Of a stretch of DNA of 64,000 bases, positions 1 to 8,212 are shown in pieces. The DNA comes from DASXAI01 sp963728985. GTDB taxonomy: Bacteria > Actinomycetota > Acidimicrobiia > Acidimicrobiales > Ilumatobacteraceae. The notes below the pieces were generated by a model. The model saw nothing but the letters and a program-made list of their open reading frames with translations, did not search any database and had not been told where the DNA came from. Where the stretch lies: positions 372,001-436,000 of the forward strand of contig CAVSME010000006.1 in NCBI GenBank assembly GCA_963728985.1. The letters run 5' to 3'. Position numbers and translations under genes: made by a program. Every line of letters starts with the position of its first letter. Position 1 is the stretch's first letter.

Positions 1-1
1 C

Positions 2-469
2 GACTTCGCCGACGAGCCTGGGCTGATGGTCGGGATCGAGTCGGAGAGGCTCGGCATCGAACGGGCCGGCGCCCGGCTGCTGTGCACGGTCGTCGACAGC
101 CGCATGCCCTGGCTGGTCGTCGTGGTCCGGCGCCTGTTCGGCGTCGGCGGCCAGGCCCACCACCGGCCGAGCGGCATGTTCCGGCGGGTCGCGTGGCCGT
201 CGGCCAGCTGGGGCTCGATGCACATCGTCGGGGGCACGTCGGCCGCCTACCGCCGGGAGATCGCCGAGGCGCCTGACCCGGCGGCCAAGCAGGCCGAGAT
301 CGAGCGCCGGCTGCAGCAGCTGGCGTCGCCCTTCCGGACCGCCGAAGCGACGGGGCAGGACATCATCGATCCCGCCGACACGCGCGAGCTGCTGATCGAC
401 TTCGTGCACGACGCCCAGCGGGTCCTGGCCACCCAACTCGGCCCGCCCCCGGTCCCCTACCGGCCCTAG
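2..469 (+). CDS. Acyl-CoA carboxylase carboxyltransferase subunit, C-terminal end (partial)
   Basis: The gene enters from outside the window; its frame is open from base 2 to the TAG at 467-469. The 155 visible residues look like the tail of a biotin-dependent carboxyltransferase (propionyl-/acetyl-/methylcrotonyl-CoA carboxylase beta family, crotonase fold): the VGGQAHHRPSG loop, the WPSASWGSMHIVGG stretch, then a charged helix and a DIIDPADTRELL segment, which in this family shape the acyl-CoA site of the C-terminal half. The enzyme moves CO2 from carboxybiotin to an acyl-CoA in the cytoplasm. The tail does not reveal the substrate. The next gene is convergent and its stop overlaps this one. 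Confidence 0.8.
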   Translation, partial: DFADEPGLMVGIESERLGIERAGARLLCTVVDSRMPWLVVVVRRLFGVGGQAHHRPSGMFRRVAWPSASWGSMHIVGGTSAAYRREIAEAPDPAAKQAEIERRLQQLASPFRTAEATGQDIIDPADTRELLIDFVHDAQRVLATQLGPPPVPYRP

Positions 470-1509
470 AGGAGCTCCTGGTCCATCCACACCATGTCGC
501 GCAACGGGATGCCGTTCTCCTCGATGCCCTCGGGGTACCCGCGCGCCGGGCTGAAGAAGTCACGCTCGATCTTCCAGAGGCGGAAGCCGGCCTTCTGGTA
601 GTACGCCAGCTGGCCGACGCCGGCGCTGCTCGTGCCGACGATGACTCGCCCCACGCCACGCGCTCGCAGTTCGCCGAGCACGGAGCGGAGCATGTGGGTG
701 CCGAAACCCTGTCCGTGCCGGGACTCCTCGACCGCGACCGCCTTCAATTCGACCGATCCGTCGGGTTCGTCGATGGCGAGGATCATGCCGACCGGCCGGC
801 CGTCGGGCACGTCGAAGGCGAAGAGCGTGCCGTGCTGGTAGTACGCGCGGACCTGCTCCTCGGAGTCGTCGGCGAGGAACAGGAGCGGTAGGTACGCGTC
901 CCGCTCGGGGCCAGCGGCGACGACGCGCATCGTCGTGTCGTGCACGGTCGTCAAACTCCCTGGAGCGGTCAGCAGCGCGTCGATCGTCAGCGCGATCTGG
1001 GCCCGCACCTCGGCATCGGCGATGAGGCCGTCGGGACCGACCTGCTCCCGCGACACCGGCACGTGGCGGCAGGCGCTCTCGACGACGCGAGCCTGCACGT
1101 AACCGAGCACCGTCGCCAGCGTGGCGTGCGCGGCGTGCCCCCGATCGGGATCGACGTTCACGTTCACCCACGCCACCGGCTTGTCCGTCAGCACGATGGC
1201 GCCCACCATCCAATCGAGCAGGTTCTTGAAGGAGCCGGGGAGCGTGCCGGCGTACTCGGGGGTGCAGAACAGCACCGCGTCCGCCGCCGCCACCTTTCGA
1301 CGGAGGGCGACGACCGGTTCCGGCAGGGGATCGCGGTCGTCGTCGGGGTTGAAGTGGGGGAGGATGGCCACGCTCGGCCAGCAGTCGATGGTGACATCAC
1401 CGCCAGTCGCGACGGCCGCCGTCCGGCACAGCGCCGAGTTGGTCGATCCGTGCCGGGTGCTGCCCGAGATGACGAGCACCCGTCGGGCGGCCGTTTCGTT
1501 CGCAGACAT
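466..1509 (-). CDS. NADPH-dependent FMN reductase fused to a GNAT acetyltransferase
   Basis: A 347-residue protein with two domains. Residues about 10-190 are a flavodoxin-like NAD(P)H:FMN reductase: ISGSTRHGSTNSALC near the N-terminus is the FMN phosphate loop, and TPEYAGTLPGSFKNLLDW is the second family signature. Residues about 200-330 are a GNAT domain, with ESRHGQGFGTHMLRSVL as the acetyl-CoA pyrophosphate loop and YYQKAGFRLW as the last motif. The frame is uninterrupted across the junction. I chose the ATG at 1507-1509, which starts MSANETAARRVLVISGS; the open frame extends further upstream but those residues overlap the preceding hydrolase gene and look non-coding. It lies 16 bp downstream of the hydrolase reading frame, so probably one transcript. 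The acetyl acceptor is unknown. Confidence 0.85.
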   Translation of the reverse strand: MSANETAARRVLVISGSTRHGSTNSALCRTAAVATGGDVTIDCWPSVAILPHFNPDDDRDPLPEPVVALRRKVAAADAVLFCTPEYAGTLPGSFKNLLDWMVGAIVLTDKPVAWVNVNVDPDRGHAAHATLATVLGYVQARVVESACRHVPVSREQVGPDGLIADAEVRAQIALTIDALLTAPGSLTTVHDTTMRVVAAGPERDAYLPLLFLADDSEEQVRAYYQHGTLFAFDVPDGRPVGMILAIDEPDGSVELKAVAVEESRHGQGFGTHMLRSVLGELRARGVGRVIVGTSSAGVGQLAYYQKAGFRLWKIERDFFSPARGYPEGIEENGIPLRDMVWMDQELL

Positions 1510-1525
1510 CCCGTTCGGCAACGCA

Positions 1526-2378
1526 TCAGTGCGCCCTGGTGTTCCCCGTCCTGGTCGAGCGCTCGACGCCGGCGAGGAAGGACTCGACCATCGCGTTGAA
1601 CGCCGCCGGCTCCTCGAGGTTGATGGCGTGGCCCGTACGAGGATCGGATCCACAGCGCCGAGCCGGGAATGGCCTGCTTGAGCATCAGGTTCGTCTCCAG
1701 GCAGGGTGCGTCCTCGTCGCCCAGTGCCAGCAGGACCGGCGTCGTCATCGCCGCGAACTGCTCCTGGAAGTCATAGAGCGATGGACGCAACGCCTGGTAG
1801 CGGCTCATGGTGTTGGCCATCCCAAGTGGCGAGTGCTCGTGCAGGTGGTCCATGAACTCCTGCCACGAGCGCGGGCTCTTGCGCAGGAGTTGGACGCGCG
1901 TCGGTCCATGACCGATCTCGTCGGCCATCGCCGGCATGCCCCGTTTCAGGAAGCCGGCGGCGACGGCGGCGGCGACGGTCGGCCATTGGTCGCGGTCGCC
2001 GGGCGCCGAGCCCGAGCCGGCGGCCGAGGCGACGACGGCGCTGACCCGGTCGGGATGTTGCAGGGCGAACTGCAACACCGCGTACCCGCCCATGCTCAGG
2101 CCGACGACGTGGGCCGTCGGGATGTCGAGACCGTCGAGGACGGCGAGCAGGTCGTCCACCGCGAACTGCCAGCCGTACTGCTCGGGATCGTCGGGCACGT
2201 CGGAGGGCGGGTAGCCGCGCGCGTTGTAGGTGACACAGCGGTACGACCGTGAGAACCAGCGCACCTGCGGCTCCCACTCGCGATGGTCGGACGCGAACTC
2301 GTGCACGAACACGATCGGATACCCCTCGCCCGTCGTCTCGACGTAGAGGCTGACGGGCCCGGATTGCGCGTAGGTCAT
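1526..2378 (-). pseudogene. Alpha/beta hydrolase, frameshifted near its C-terminus
   Basis: The ATG at 2376-2378 follows a good GAGGAGAG ribosome site. The frame encodes a typical alpha/beta hydrolase, with the nucleophile elbow GLSMGG (Ser95) and an ALGDEDAPC strand carrying the likely acid. After ALWI the frame becomes nonsense; shifting by one base at about 1641-1652 restores DPRTGHAINLEEPAAFN and a proper TGA at 1526-1528. The shifted part holds the catalytic histidine (TGHAIN), so the protein as written would be inactive. The indel falls in a GGATCGGATCC direct repeat, which fits either polymerase slippage or a sequencing error. Neighbours are the hydantoinase-type enzyme upstream and the FMN reductase fusion downstream, all on the minus strand. 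Confidence 0.75.
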
Positions 2379-2401
2379 CGGCGACTCTCCTCGTGATGGC
2401 A

Positions 2402-3775
2402 TCAGATCGGTTGGTGGCGGCCGCGAACGGCCAGGCGGCCGCGGCCGGGTGCCGCACGGACATCGGTGCCGACGGCCACGACCTCGCCGCGACTGATCGT
2501 CACCGCGGGCCAGCCCGTCACCTCCCAGCCGTCGTAGGGCGAGTAGTCGGCGTTGGAGTGCATGGTCGCTCCGTCGACGACGCGCGTCTCGTCGGGGTCG
2601 AAGACCACGAGATCGGCGTCGGCCCCCACGGCGATCGTGCCCTTGCGGGGGCTGAGGCCGAAGAGCCGGGCCGGGTTGGTGGCGGTGACGGCGACGAACC
2701 GCTCCGGCGTGATGCGGCCACGGTGGACGCCCTCCGACCAGAGCATGGGCAGTGACGTTTCCAGATCGGCCACGCCCTGGCGCAGGCTGATGGCGTCCCG
2801 CTCCGGGTCGAGCTTGTCGGCCAGACGCCAGGGTGCGTGATCGGTGGCCAGGACGTCGACGTCGCCGAAGCGCAGACCGGCCCACAGCGCGGCGCGGTCC
2901 TGCGCCGAGCGCAGCGGCGGGGCACCGGCGTATTTCGCCCCGTCGGGCTCGTCGAACCGCTCGGCCGTCAGGTGCAGGTAGAGCGGCCTCGTCTCGACGT
3001 AGACGGGCAGGCCGTGCTGGCGACCCTGGCGGCAGGCGGCGAGCGCCGCCTCCGCGGCGAGGTGCACGACGTAGGTGGGACAGCCGCTCGACTCGGCGAA
3101 CGCGACCGCCCGCGCCGTGGCCACCGCCTCCGACTGCACGGAGCGGGAGTCCGGGTAGTGGCGCGGGTGTGTGCGCCCGGTGGCCCGCAGGTCGGCCGCG
3201 CAACAGTCCATGACGGCGGCGTCCTCGCAGTGGAGCAGGGCGATGCCGCCGGCGCGTCCGCAGCGCCGCATCGCGTCGAGGTACTGCTCGACGTTGCGGT
3301 CGAAGCGGCGGAACGACAGGAAGATCTTGATGCTCGAGTGTCCGGCGTCGATCAAACCCTCGATCTCGGCGATGTTGTCGTCGTTGGTGTCGCGCAGGAC
3401 CGGGTGCAGGAAGTAGTCGGTCAGCGCGGTGGCGCGGGCGACGTTGTCGTCGCGTTCGAGCGCGCCGGCCATCGTGGTCCCCGGATACGGGAAGGTGATG
3501 TTCCCCACCGTCGTGATGCCACCGGCCAGGGCGGCTCTCGTGCCCGATTCGAAGTCGTCCACCCAGTTCCGCTCACCGGGCAGGTTCGACGGCGGCGTGA
3601 GGTGGACGTGCGGATCGACGCCACCGGGAAGCACGTACCGCCCTGACGCGTCGATCTCGTCGTCGCCCCGCATCGTCCCACCCAGCTGCACGATCTCCTC
3701 GCCGTCGATCCCGACGTCCATCCGCGCCGAGCCACCGGCGGTGACCACCGTGCCTCCTCGAATCACCAGTTGCAT
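2402..3775 (-). CDS. Dihydropyrimidinase/hydantoinase-family amidohydrolase
   Basis: This 457-residue protein has the complete binuclear-metal amidohydrolase set: HVH (His56, His58), the lysine that is usually carbamylated (SSIKIFL, Lys150), His182 (LLHCED), His238 (YVVHLA) and Asp312 (ATDHAPW). Family members open cyclic amides such as hydantoins or dihydropyrimidines in the cytoplasm. The sequence does not fix the substrate, and no carbamoylase gene lies nearby. The ATG at 3775 has a GGAGGT site about 9 nt upstream. It is followed at 23 bp by the frameshifted hydrolase gene. The 313 bp in front of it carry a likely -10 box and two dyad sites, so it probably heads this transcript. Confidence 0.85.
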   Translation of the reverse strand: MQLVIRGGTVVTAGGSARMDVGIDGEEIVQLGGTMRGDDEIDASGRYVLPGGVDPHVHLTPPSNLPGERNWVDDFESGTRAALAGGITTVGNITFPYPGTTMAGALERDDNVARATALTDYFLHPVLRDTNDDNIAEIEGLIDAGHSSIKIFLSFRRFDRNVEQYLDAMRRCGRAGGIALLHCEDAAVMDCCAADLRATGRTHPRHYPDSRSVQSEAVATARAVAFAESSGCPTYVVHLAAEAALAACRQGRQHGLPVYVETRPLYLHLTAERFDEPDGAKYAGAPPLRSAQDRAALWAGLRFGDVDVLATDHAPWRLADKLDPERDAISLRQGVADLETSLPMLWSEGVHRGRITPERFVAVTATNPARLFGLSPRKGTIAVGADADLVVFDPDETRVVDGATMHSNADYSPYDGWEVTGWPAVTISRGEVVAVGTDVRAAPGRGRLAVRGRHQPI

Positions 3776-3810
3776 GTCGGCGGCACCTCCGATCCTGCGC
3801 CGGTCGCGGG

Positions 3811-3816
3811 AATATA
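3811..3816 (-). promoter_or_regulatory. Candidate -10 box for the hydantoinase-type gene
   Basis: Read on the minus strand the hexamer is TATATT, the most AT-rich hexamer in this gap. Transcription would begin near 3804, about 29 nt before the ATG at 3775, leaving room for the GGAGGT ribosome site. No good -35 box is visible at the expected distance, which fits an activator-dependent promoter. Confidence 0.4.
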
Positions 3817-3876
3817 GAGTCCAGCGGGCTCTGGCGGAGGGGTTGCATGAGGGGAGCTCGGTCTCGCGCCGCGGTC

Positions 3877-3947
3877 GTGACCAAAAGCGTTCCGGTCACC
3901 GGGATGCACCGCAGAGGTGCAGGCCCCTGACCAGAAGCGTTTTGGTC
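3877..3947. promoter_or_regulatory. Pair of palindromic operator-like sites
   Basis: Two copies of an approximate GACCAAAA-GCG-TTTTGGTC palindrome. Copy one (3879-3897) reads GACCAAAAGCGTTCCGGTC and extends to GTGACC...GGTCAC at 3877-3899. Copy two (3929-3947) reads GACCAGAAGCGTTTTGGTC. Their centres are 50 bp apart, and a TGCACC/GGTGCA hairpin sits between them. They lie 60-140 bp upstream of the candidate -10 at 3811-3816. Two spaced copies of one dyad suggest binding of a dimeric regulator; which one is unknown. Confidence 0.55.
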
Positions 3948-4088
3948 CTTTGCGGTGGTCGGCGGGGCGTCGACGGTCGGGCCCGCACCCTCCGTTCGGG
4001 CGGGACGACTCGCGCCCGTCGGCCCGCAGCGCCGCCCTCGGCACGCTCGACATCCGGGAGCTGCACCCGCTCCCGCGCTGACGGAGGC

Positions 4089-5108
4089 TCACGCCCCGAG
4101 CAGCAGCAAGGCCCGGGCCTGGAGGCTCGTGGTCGACGTCCCGATCTTCTCCCAGAGGGGATCGGGGCGCTTGCCGCGGCGGTGGAGGCCGAGGTTGAAG
4201 CCGGTGATGACGGCGAACTTGTAGGCGGCCAGCGCCCGGAACCACGCCACGTCGGTCAGCGCCGCGCCCCAGGCGTCGGCGTACATCGCCACCAGCTCGT
4301 CGGCGTCGGGCATGCCCTCCGGGATGGCGTCAGCGTGGGTCAGGGCCCGCGGGTCGTTGAACGTCGCCATCCATCCGACATCGTTCAGGGTCGCGCCGAT
4401 GCCGCAGAGCTCCCAGTCGAGCACGGCCCGCAGGTCCCCGCTGCGCTCGTAGTAGAGGTTCGTAAACTGGAAGTCGCCGTGGAACAACCCGACCTGGACG
4501 TCACTTGGTAGGCGCTCGAGCAGCAGGCGGCGCAGCCGGGGAATCTCGGCCAGCAGCTCCGGCTCCGCCGCTCGTTCCACCAGCCGATCCCAGCGGGTCA
4601 CATCCCGCTCCAGCGACACCGGGTCGCCGAGGTAGCTGCACCGGGTGCGCCAGTCCGTCCGGTGGATGCCGGCCAGAGCGGTCATGGCTGCTGCACCCAT
4701 CGCCCGGCGCCGCTCGACCGGCAGGTCGAGGATCCACGCGCTGCGACGACCGCCCATCAGGACGTCACCACCGTGCAACTGCTCCACCACGAAGTACGGG
4801 CGGCCGAACCACTCGACGTCGTCCGCTCCGCCGTACCACTGCACGCGGCAATGGGGCACGTCGGATCCGTCGATGGCCTGCAGCGCCGTCACCTGGCGCA
4901 GCATGTCGGCGGTGCCCTCCCAGCGGACGTTCGGCGGCGGCAGGCGCAGGAACCAGCGGTCGGTCGTGCCATCGTGAGTCGCGGCGAAGCCGTAGGCGAA
5001 GCCGGCGTGGCCGGGCATGACGGTGACGTCGTCGACCGTCACGGCGTCGTCCCCGTACTTCGACCGGCAGAACGGGACGAGGCGGGCCCGCACCTCGTCC
5101 AGGTCCAT
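4089..5108 (-). CDS. Aminoglycoside-phosphotransferase-fold kinase (APH family)
   Basis: A 339-residue protein-kinase-like phosphotransferase. The catalytic loop is HGDFQFTNLYY and the metal-binding loop is AVLDWELCGIGATLNDVGW; an FRLPP-like nucleotide-binding strand (WFLRLPPPNVRW) lies near residue 50-60. In actinobacteria this subfamily often sits beside acyl-CoA dehydrogenases and SDRs and is thought to phosphorylate small hydroxylated compounds rather than aminoglycosides; that is family knowledge, not shown here. The start codon is 3 bp after the stop of the SDR gene upstream, so the two are almost certainly translated from one mRNA. Confidence 0.8.
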   Translation of the reverse strand: MDLDEVRARLVPFCRSKYGDDAVTVDDVTVMPGHAGFAYGFAATHDGTTDRWFLRLPPPNVRWEGTADMLRQVTALQAIDGSDVPHCRVQWYGGADDVEWFGRPYFVVEQLHGGDVLMGGRRSAWILDLPVERRRAMGAAAMTALAGIHRTDWRTRCSYLGDPVSLERDVTRWDRLVERAAEPELLAEIPRLRRLLLERLPSDVQVGLFHGDFQFTNLYYERSGDLRAVLDWELCGIGATLNDVGWMATFNDPRALTHADAIPEGMPDADELVAMYADAWGAALTDVAWFRALAAYKFAVITGFNLGLHRRGKRPDPLWEKIGTSTTSLQARALLLLGA

Positions 5109-5111
5109 CGT

Positions 5112-5879
5112 CTAGACGCTCAGCTGGCGGGCCACGCCTCCATCGACGCGTAGGCACGTGCCCGTGATCCACGCCGACGCTTCACTGGCGAAGAACAGCG
5201 CGGCGCCGGGGAAGTCCTCGGCGTAGCCGGCGCGCCCCATCGGCGTCATGTGCGCGTTGCGGATCGTCTCCTCGCTCCACGCCTTGGAGATGTCGGTGAG
5301 GATGGCGCCCGGAAGGATGCAGTTGACCCGCACCTTGGGTCCGAAGGCGTCGGCCAGCGCGACGGTCATGGCGTTCAGGCCGGACTTCGCCATCGCGTAG
5401 ACGACCTCGTTGCGGCTCGGGCGGATCGACCCGACGGTCGAGATGTTCAAGATGACGCCACCGTCGTGGTCGAGCATGTGGCCACCCAGGCGCAGGCTCA
5501 GGGCGAACGGTCCCTTGAGGTTCACCGACGAGACCTTGTCGTAGTACTCCTCGGTGATGTCCGTGACCTTCTCGTAGAGCGGGGACATGCCGGCGTTGTT
5601 GACCAGGATGTCGCAGCGCCCGAACGTCTCGAGGACCTTGTCGGCCAGCGCGTTGCACTCCTCCCACTTGCCGACGTGGGTGGCGACGGCGAGCGTCTTG
5701 CGCCCGGTCTTCTCGGTGATGTCGTTGGCCACGGCTTCGCAGTTGTCGAGCTTGCGGCTCGCGATCACGACGTCGGCGCCGTGCTCGGCGTAGGCGTAGG
5801 CGATGGCCTTGCCGATGCCCCGGCTGCCGCCGGTGATGACGGCGACCTTGTCGGTGAGGTCCAGGAGGGATCGGTCCAT
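5112..5879 (-). CDS. SDR-family oxidoreductase
   Basis: A 255-residue classical short-chain dehydrogenase. The cofactor motif is TGGSRGIGKA near residue 15, NNAGM near 92, and the catalytic pair is in the YAMAKSG motif (YxxxK). An Arg after the first strand (IASRKLDN) suggests a preference for NADP(H). I chose the ATG at 5877-5879 (MDRSLLDLTDKVAVITGG); an upstream ATG exists but adds residues atypical of the family. It is the first gene of a two-gene unit with the phosphotransferase and is divergent from the P450 gene. Confidence 0.85.
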   Translation of the reverse strand: MDRSLLDLTDKVAVITGGSRGIGKAIAYAYAEHGADVVIASRKLDNCEAVANDITEKTGRKTLAVATHVGKWEECNALADKVLETFGRCDILVNNAGMSPLYEKVTDITEEYYDKVSSVNLKGPFALSLRLGGHMLDHDGGVILNISTVGSIRPSRNEVVYAMAKSGLNAMTVALADAFGPKVRVNCILPGAILTDISKAWSEETIRNAHMTPMGRAGYAEDFPGAALFFASEASAWITGTCLRVDGGVARQLSV

Positions 5880-5961
5880 GTGCCTTGTGTACCGCATTGG
5901 TACTGAGCAGCCCAAACGGAGTCCGGCCCACAGCAGATGGCCGCCCGCCGGCGACTGCGGT

Positions 5962-5967
5962 TAGGGT
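5962..5967 (+). promoter_or_regulatory. -10 box of leaderless P450 gene
   Basis: TAGGGT followed by 5 nt (TTTCC) and then the ATG at 5973. There is no ribosome-binding site in this space. A -10 this close to a start codon places transcription start at or next to the ATG, as in leaderless actinobacterial genes. Confidence 0.55.
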
Positions 5968-5972
5968 TTTCC

Positions 5973-7307
5973 ATGGCGCTTTCGATGCGGGACGTCGAGC
6001 TGGACGAACTGGACATCACCACGACGTCCAAGTACGTGGAGACCGGGTTCCCGTGGCGCGAGTGGGACCTCTTGCGCGAGTTCGCACCGGTGTACCGCTA
6101 CGACCGACCCGGCGTGCCCCTCTGCTGGGTGGTGACGCGCCACGAGGATGTCAAGCAGGTCGAGCGCCGGCCCGACGTGTTCAGCAACGCCGGGCCCATC
6201 CTGCGCCTCGACTCGCACGAGCGCCTCCGGCGCCTCGGGGAGTTCAAGGCCCGCCAAGCGCAGCGCTGGGGCTGGGACGCCGACGAGCCGCTCGACATGA
6301 TCTATCGCGACCGGCCCGAGCACACCGATTTCCGGTCGTTGTCCGTGCCGGCCTTCACCCGCGGGTCGATGCGCCGCCTCGAGGACGAGTTGGCGGCAAC
6401 GGCTCGCCAGTTCGTGGCCGACTTCGTCGCGGCCGCCAGGCAGGCGGCCGCCGACGGGGGCGATCACGGTGACGGCACGGTCGACCTGGTCTCGACGCTG
6501 TCGCTCGGGGTGCCGCTGGCCACCATCTGCGGGATCATCGGCGTCCCGACGAGCGACTGGACCGACATCGTGCGGTGGACCGACGGCCTGATGTTCCCGG
6601 CCGTCGCCCTGAGGCACGCCCACGAGGGCGAGAACCCGCCCGATACCCGCCGCCGGCTCGGCCGGGAGTACAAGGAGTACCTCGACGCACTCATCGCCGC
6701 CCGGCGCGACGACCCGTCGGGCGATGATCTCGCCACCGCGCTCGTGCACGCCACCATCGACGACGTGCCGCTCACCGATCAGCAGTTGCACGGCTACCTC
6801 GTGCTGCTCATCGGCGCGGGGAACGAGACGACCCGCAACGCGATCACCGGTGGTGTCCACGCGCTCCTGGGCCATCCGTCCGAGCTCGCTCGGCTGATCC
6901 GCGATCCCGACGGGCTCGTCGAGACGGCGACCGAGGAGATCCTGCGCTGGACCTCGCCGGTCGTGCAGTTCGCCCGCACCGCGGTGACCGACTTCGAGCT
7001 GAACGGGGTGACGATCCGGGCCGGCGACACGGTCACGCTGTGGTACCCGTCGGCCAACCGCGACGAGCGCCAGTTCCGCGACCCGTACCGGTTCGACATC
7101 GGCCGCGATCCGAACCATCACCTCGCCTTCGGCTTCGGCGAGCACTTCTGCCTCGGTGCCAACCTGGCCCGCTGGGAGCTGCGGGCCGTCTTCCGGGAGC
7201 TGGCGCCGCACCTGGCCCATCTCGAAGCGGCGGGCGATGTGTGCCGCCATCCAGACCTCCACGTGCCGGCCATCCACGAGTTCCGCGTGCGTTGGGTCGG
7301 CCCGTGA
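5973..7307 (+). CDS. Cytochrome P450
   Basis: A 444-residue soluble P450. The I-helix motif GAGNETTRN is at about residues 281-289 (oxygen activation), the ExxR motif is EEILRW near 320, and the haem loop FGFGEHFCLG has its ligand at Cys393. It inserts one oxygen atom into an organic substrate and needs a ferredoxin and reductase, neither of which is in the window. The start at 5973 follows a TAGGGT box without a ribosome site; an ATG at 5985 is the alternative. An SDR, a flavin monooxygenase and acyl-CoA dehydrogenases follow on the same strand, so it may open a degradative pathway whose substrate is unknown. Confidence 0.92.
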   Translation: MALSMRDVELDELDITTTSKYVETGFPWREWDLLREFAPVYRYDRPGVPLCWVVTRHEDVKQVERRPDVFSNAGPILRLDSHERLRRLGEFKARQAQRWGWDADEPLDMIYRDRPEHTDFRSLSVPAFTRGSMRRLEDELAATARQFVADFVAAARQAAADGGDHGDGTVDLVSTLSLGVPLATICGIIGVPTSDWTDIVRWTDGLMFPAVALRHAHEGENPPDTRRRLGREYKEYLDALIAARRDDPSGDDLATALVHATIDDVPLTDQQLHGYLVLLIGAGNETTRNAITGGVHALLGHPSELARLIRDPDGLVETATEEILRWTSPVVQFARTAVTDFELNGVTIRAGDTVTLWYPSANRDERQFRDPYRFDIGRDPNHHLAFGFGEHFCLGANLARWELRAVFRELAPHLAHLEAAGDVCRHPDLHVPAIHEFRVRWVGP

Positions 7308-7341
7308 CCGCCCGCCATCATCCTGCAGAGAAGGGGACGTC

Positions 7342-8157
7342 ATGAAGCGAGTGCTGCTCACCGGCGCGTCGACGGGCATCGGATACGCCACCCTCCAGCG
7401 GCTCGTGGCCGACGGCCACGACGTCACCACGCTGGACGTGAAGGATGCGCCCGACGGTTCGTCGCGCCATCTGCACTGCGACGTGTCCGACCCGGCCTCC
7501 ATCGACGCCGTCGTCGACCAGCTCGATGGCCCGTTCGACGCCCTCGGCAACATCGCCGGCGTCGCCGGCTCCATGGGCGCCGAGCTCGTCTTGCGGGTGA
7601 ACGTCTACGGCCTGCGCCACATCACCGAGCGGCTGCTGGCCAGCGGGAAGATGGCAGCGGGTGGGTCGATCGTGAACATCGCCTCGCTCGCCGGCATGGC
7701 GTGGCAACGCCACCTCGAACGCATCGCCACCCTCGACGCCGCCCCCGATTTCGTGGCCGGCATCGAGGTGGCGCGGGCGTTCGAGAACGGCGGCCCCGCC
7801 GCCTACGTCCTGTCCAAGGAATGGGTCGTGTCCTACACACAGCGGCTCGCCGGCCAGTTGCTCCCGCAGGGGATCCGCGTCAACAGCGTGAGCCCCGGTC
7901 CCGTCCTCACCCCGCTCTTCCCGTACTTCGAGAACGACGCCGGACGGGAGCAGATGGCGTGGATGAACGAACAAGTGGGTCGGGTCGCCGAGCCTGACGA
8001 TGAGGCGGCCGCCATCGTGTGGCTGGCGGTGGGCGACAGCGGATGGGTGAACGGGGTCGACCTCCCCGTGGACGGCGGGCTCTCCGCCGGCATGCGTACC
8101 GGCTGGGCCGACACCAAGTCCTCACCGGCCTCGCTGGCCCGTCGGAAGTCCGGCTAG
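7342..8157 (+). CDS. SDR-family oxidoreductase (3-alpha-HSD/carbonyl reductase-like)
   Basis: A 271-residue short-chain dehydrogenase. TGASTGIGYAT at residues 7-17 binds the cofactor, an aspartate after strand two (TLDVKD) favours NAD(H), and YVLSKEW carries the catalytic Tyr and Lys. A long insert of about 35 residues between the SIVNIASLAG strand and the active-site Tyr is typical of the 3-alpha-hydroxysteroid dehydrogenase/coniferyl-alcohol dehydrogenase branch. The ATG at 7342 follows an AAGGGG ribosome site. It sits 34 bp after the P450 gene and probably oxidises or reduces the P450 product. Confidence 0.85.
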   Translation: MKRVLLTGASTGIGYATLQRLVADGHDVTTLDVKDAPDGSSRHLHCDVSDPASIDAVVDQLDGPFDALGNIAGVAGSMGAELVLRVNVYGLRHITERLLASGKMAAGGSIVNIASLAGMAWQRHLERIATLDAAPDFVAGIEVARAFENGGPAAYVLSKEWVVSYTQRLAGQLLPQGIRVNSVSPGPVLTPLFPYFENDAGREQMAWMNEQVGRVAEPDDEAAAIVWLAVGDSGWVNGVDLPVDGGLSAGMRTGWADTKSSPASLARRKSG

Positions 8158-8212
8158 TACGGTCGCCTCGTCCGCCGCGATGGGGTAGTCGGCGCACACC
8201 AAGGAGGATCCC

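Larger units (their letters stand above)
3776..4088. other. Intergenic leader region of the hydantoinase-type gene
   Basis: This 313-bp gap separates two minus-strand genes and has no convincing coding frame. It holds a candidate -10 box (TATATT on the minus strand, 3811-3816), a small hairpin (TGCACC 3905-3910, GGTGCA 3916-3921) and two copies of an imperfect palindrome at 3877-3899 and 3929-3947. These suggest that the hydantoinase-type gene is separately regulated from the phosphotransferase gene upstream. Confidence 0.5.

Noticed and set aside
2402..3775. Full hydantoin-utilisation cluster
   Set aside because: Only the hydantoinase-type gene is present; there is no carbamoylase, racemase or transporter.
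5889..5903. GTACC-GCATT-GGTAC dyad between the SDR and P450 genes; a related GTACC-AGC-GGTAC at 62376-62388
   Set aside because: Arms are only 5 bp and spacers differ. Such pairs are expected by chance in this much intergenic DNA.
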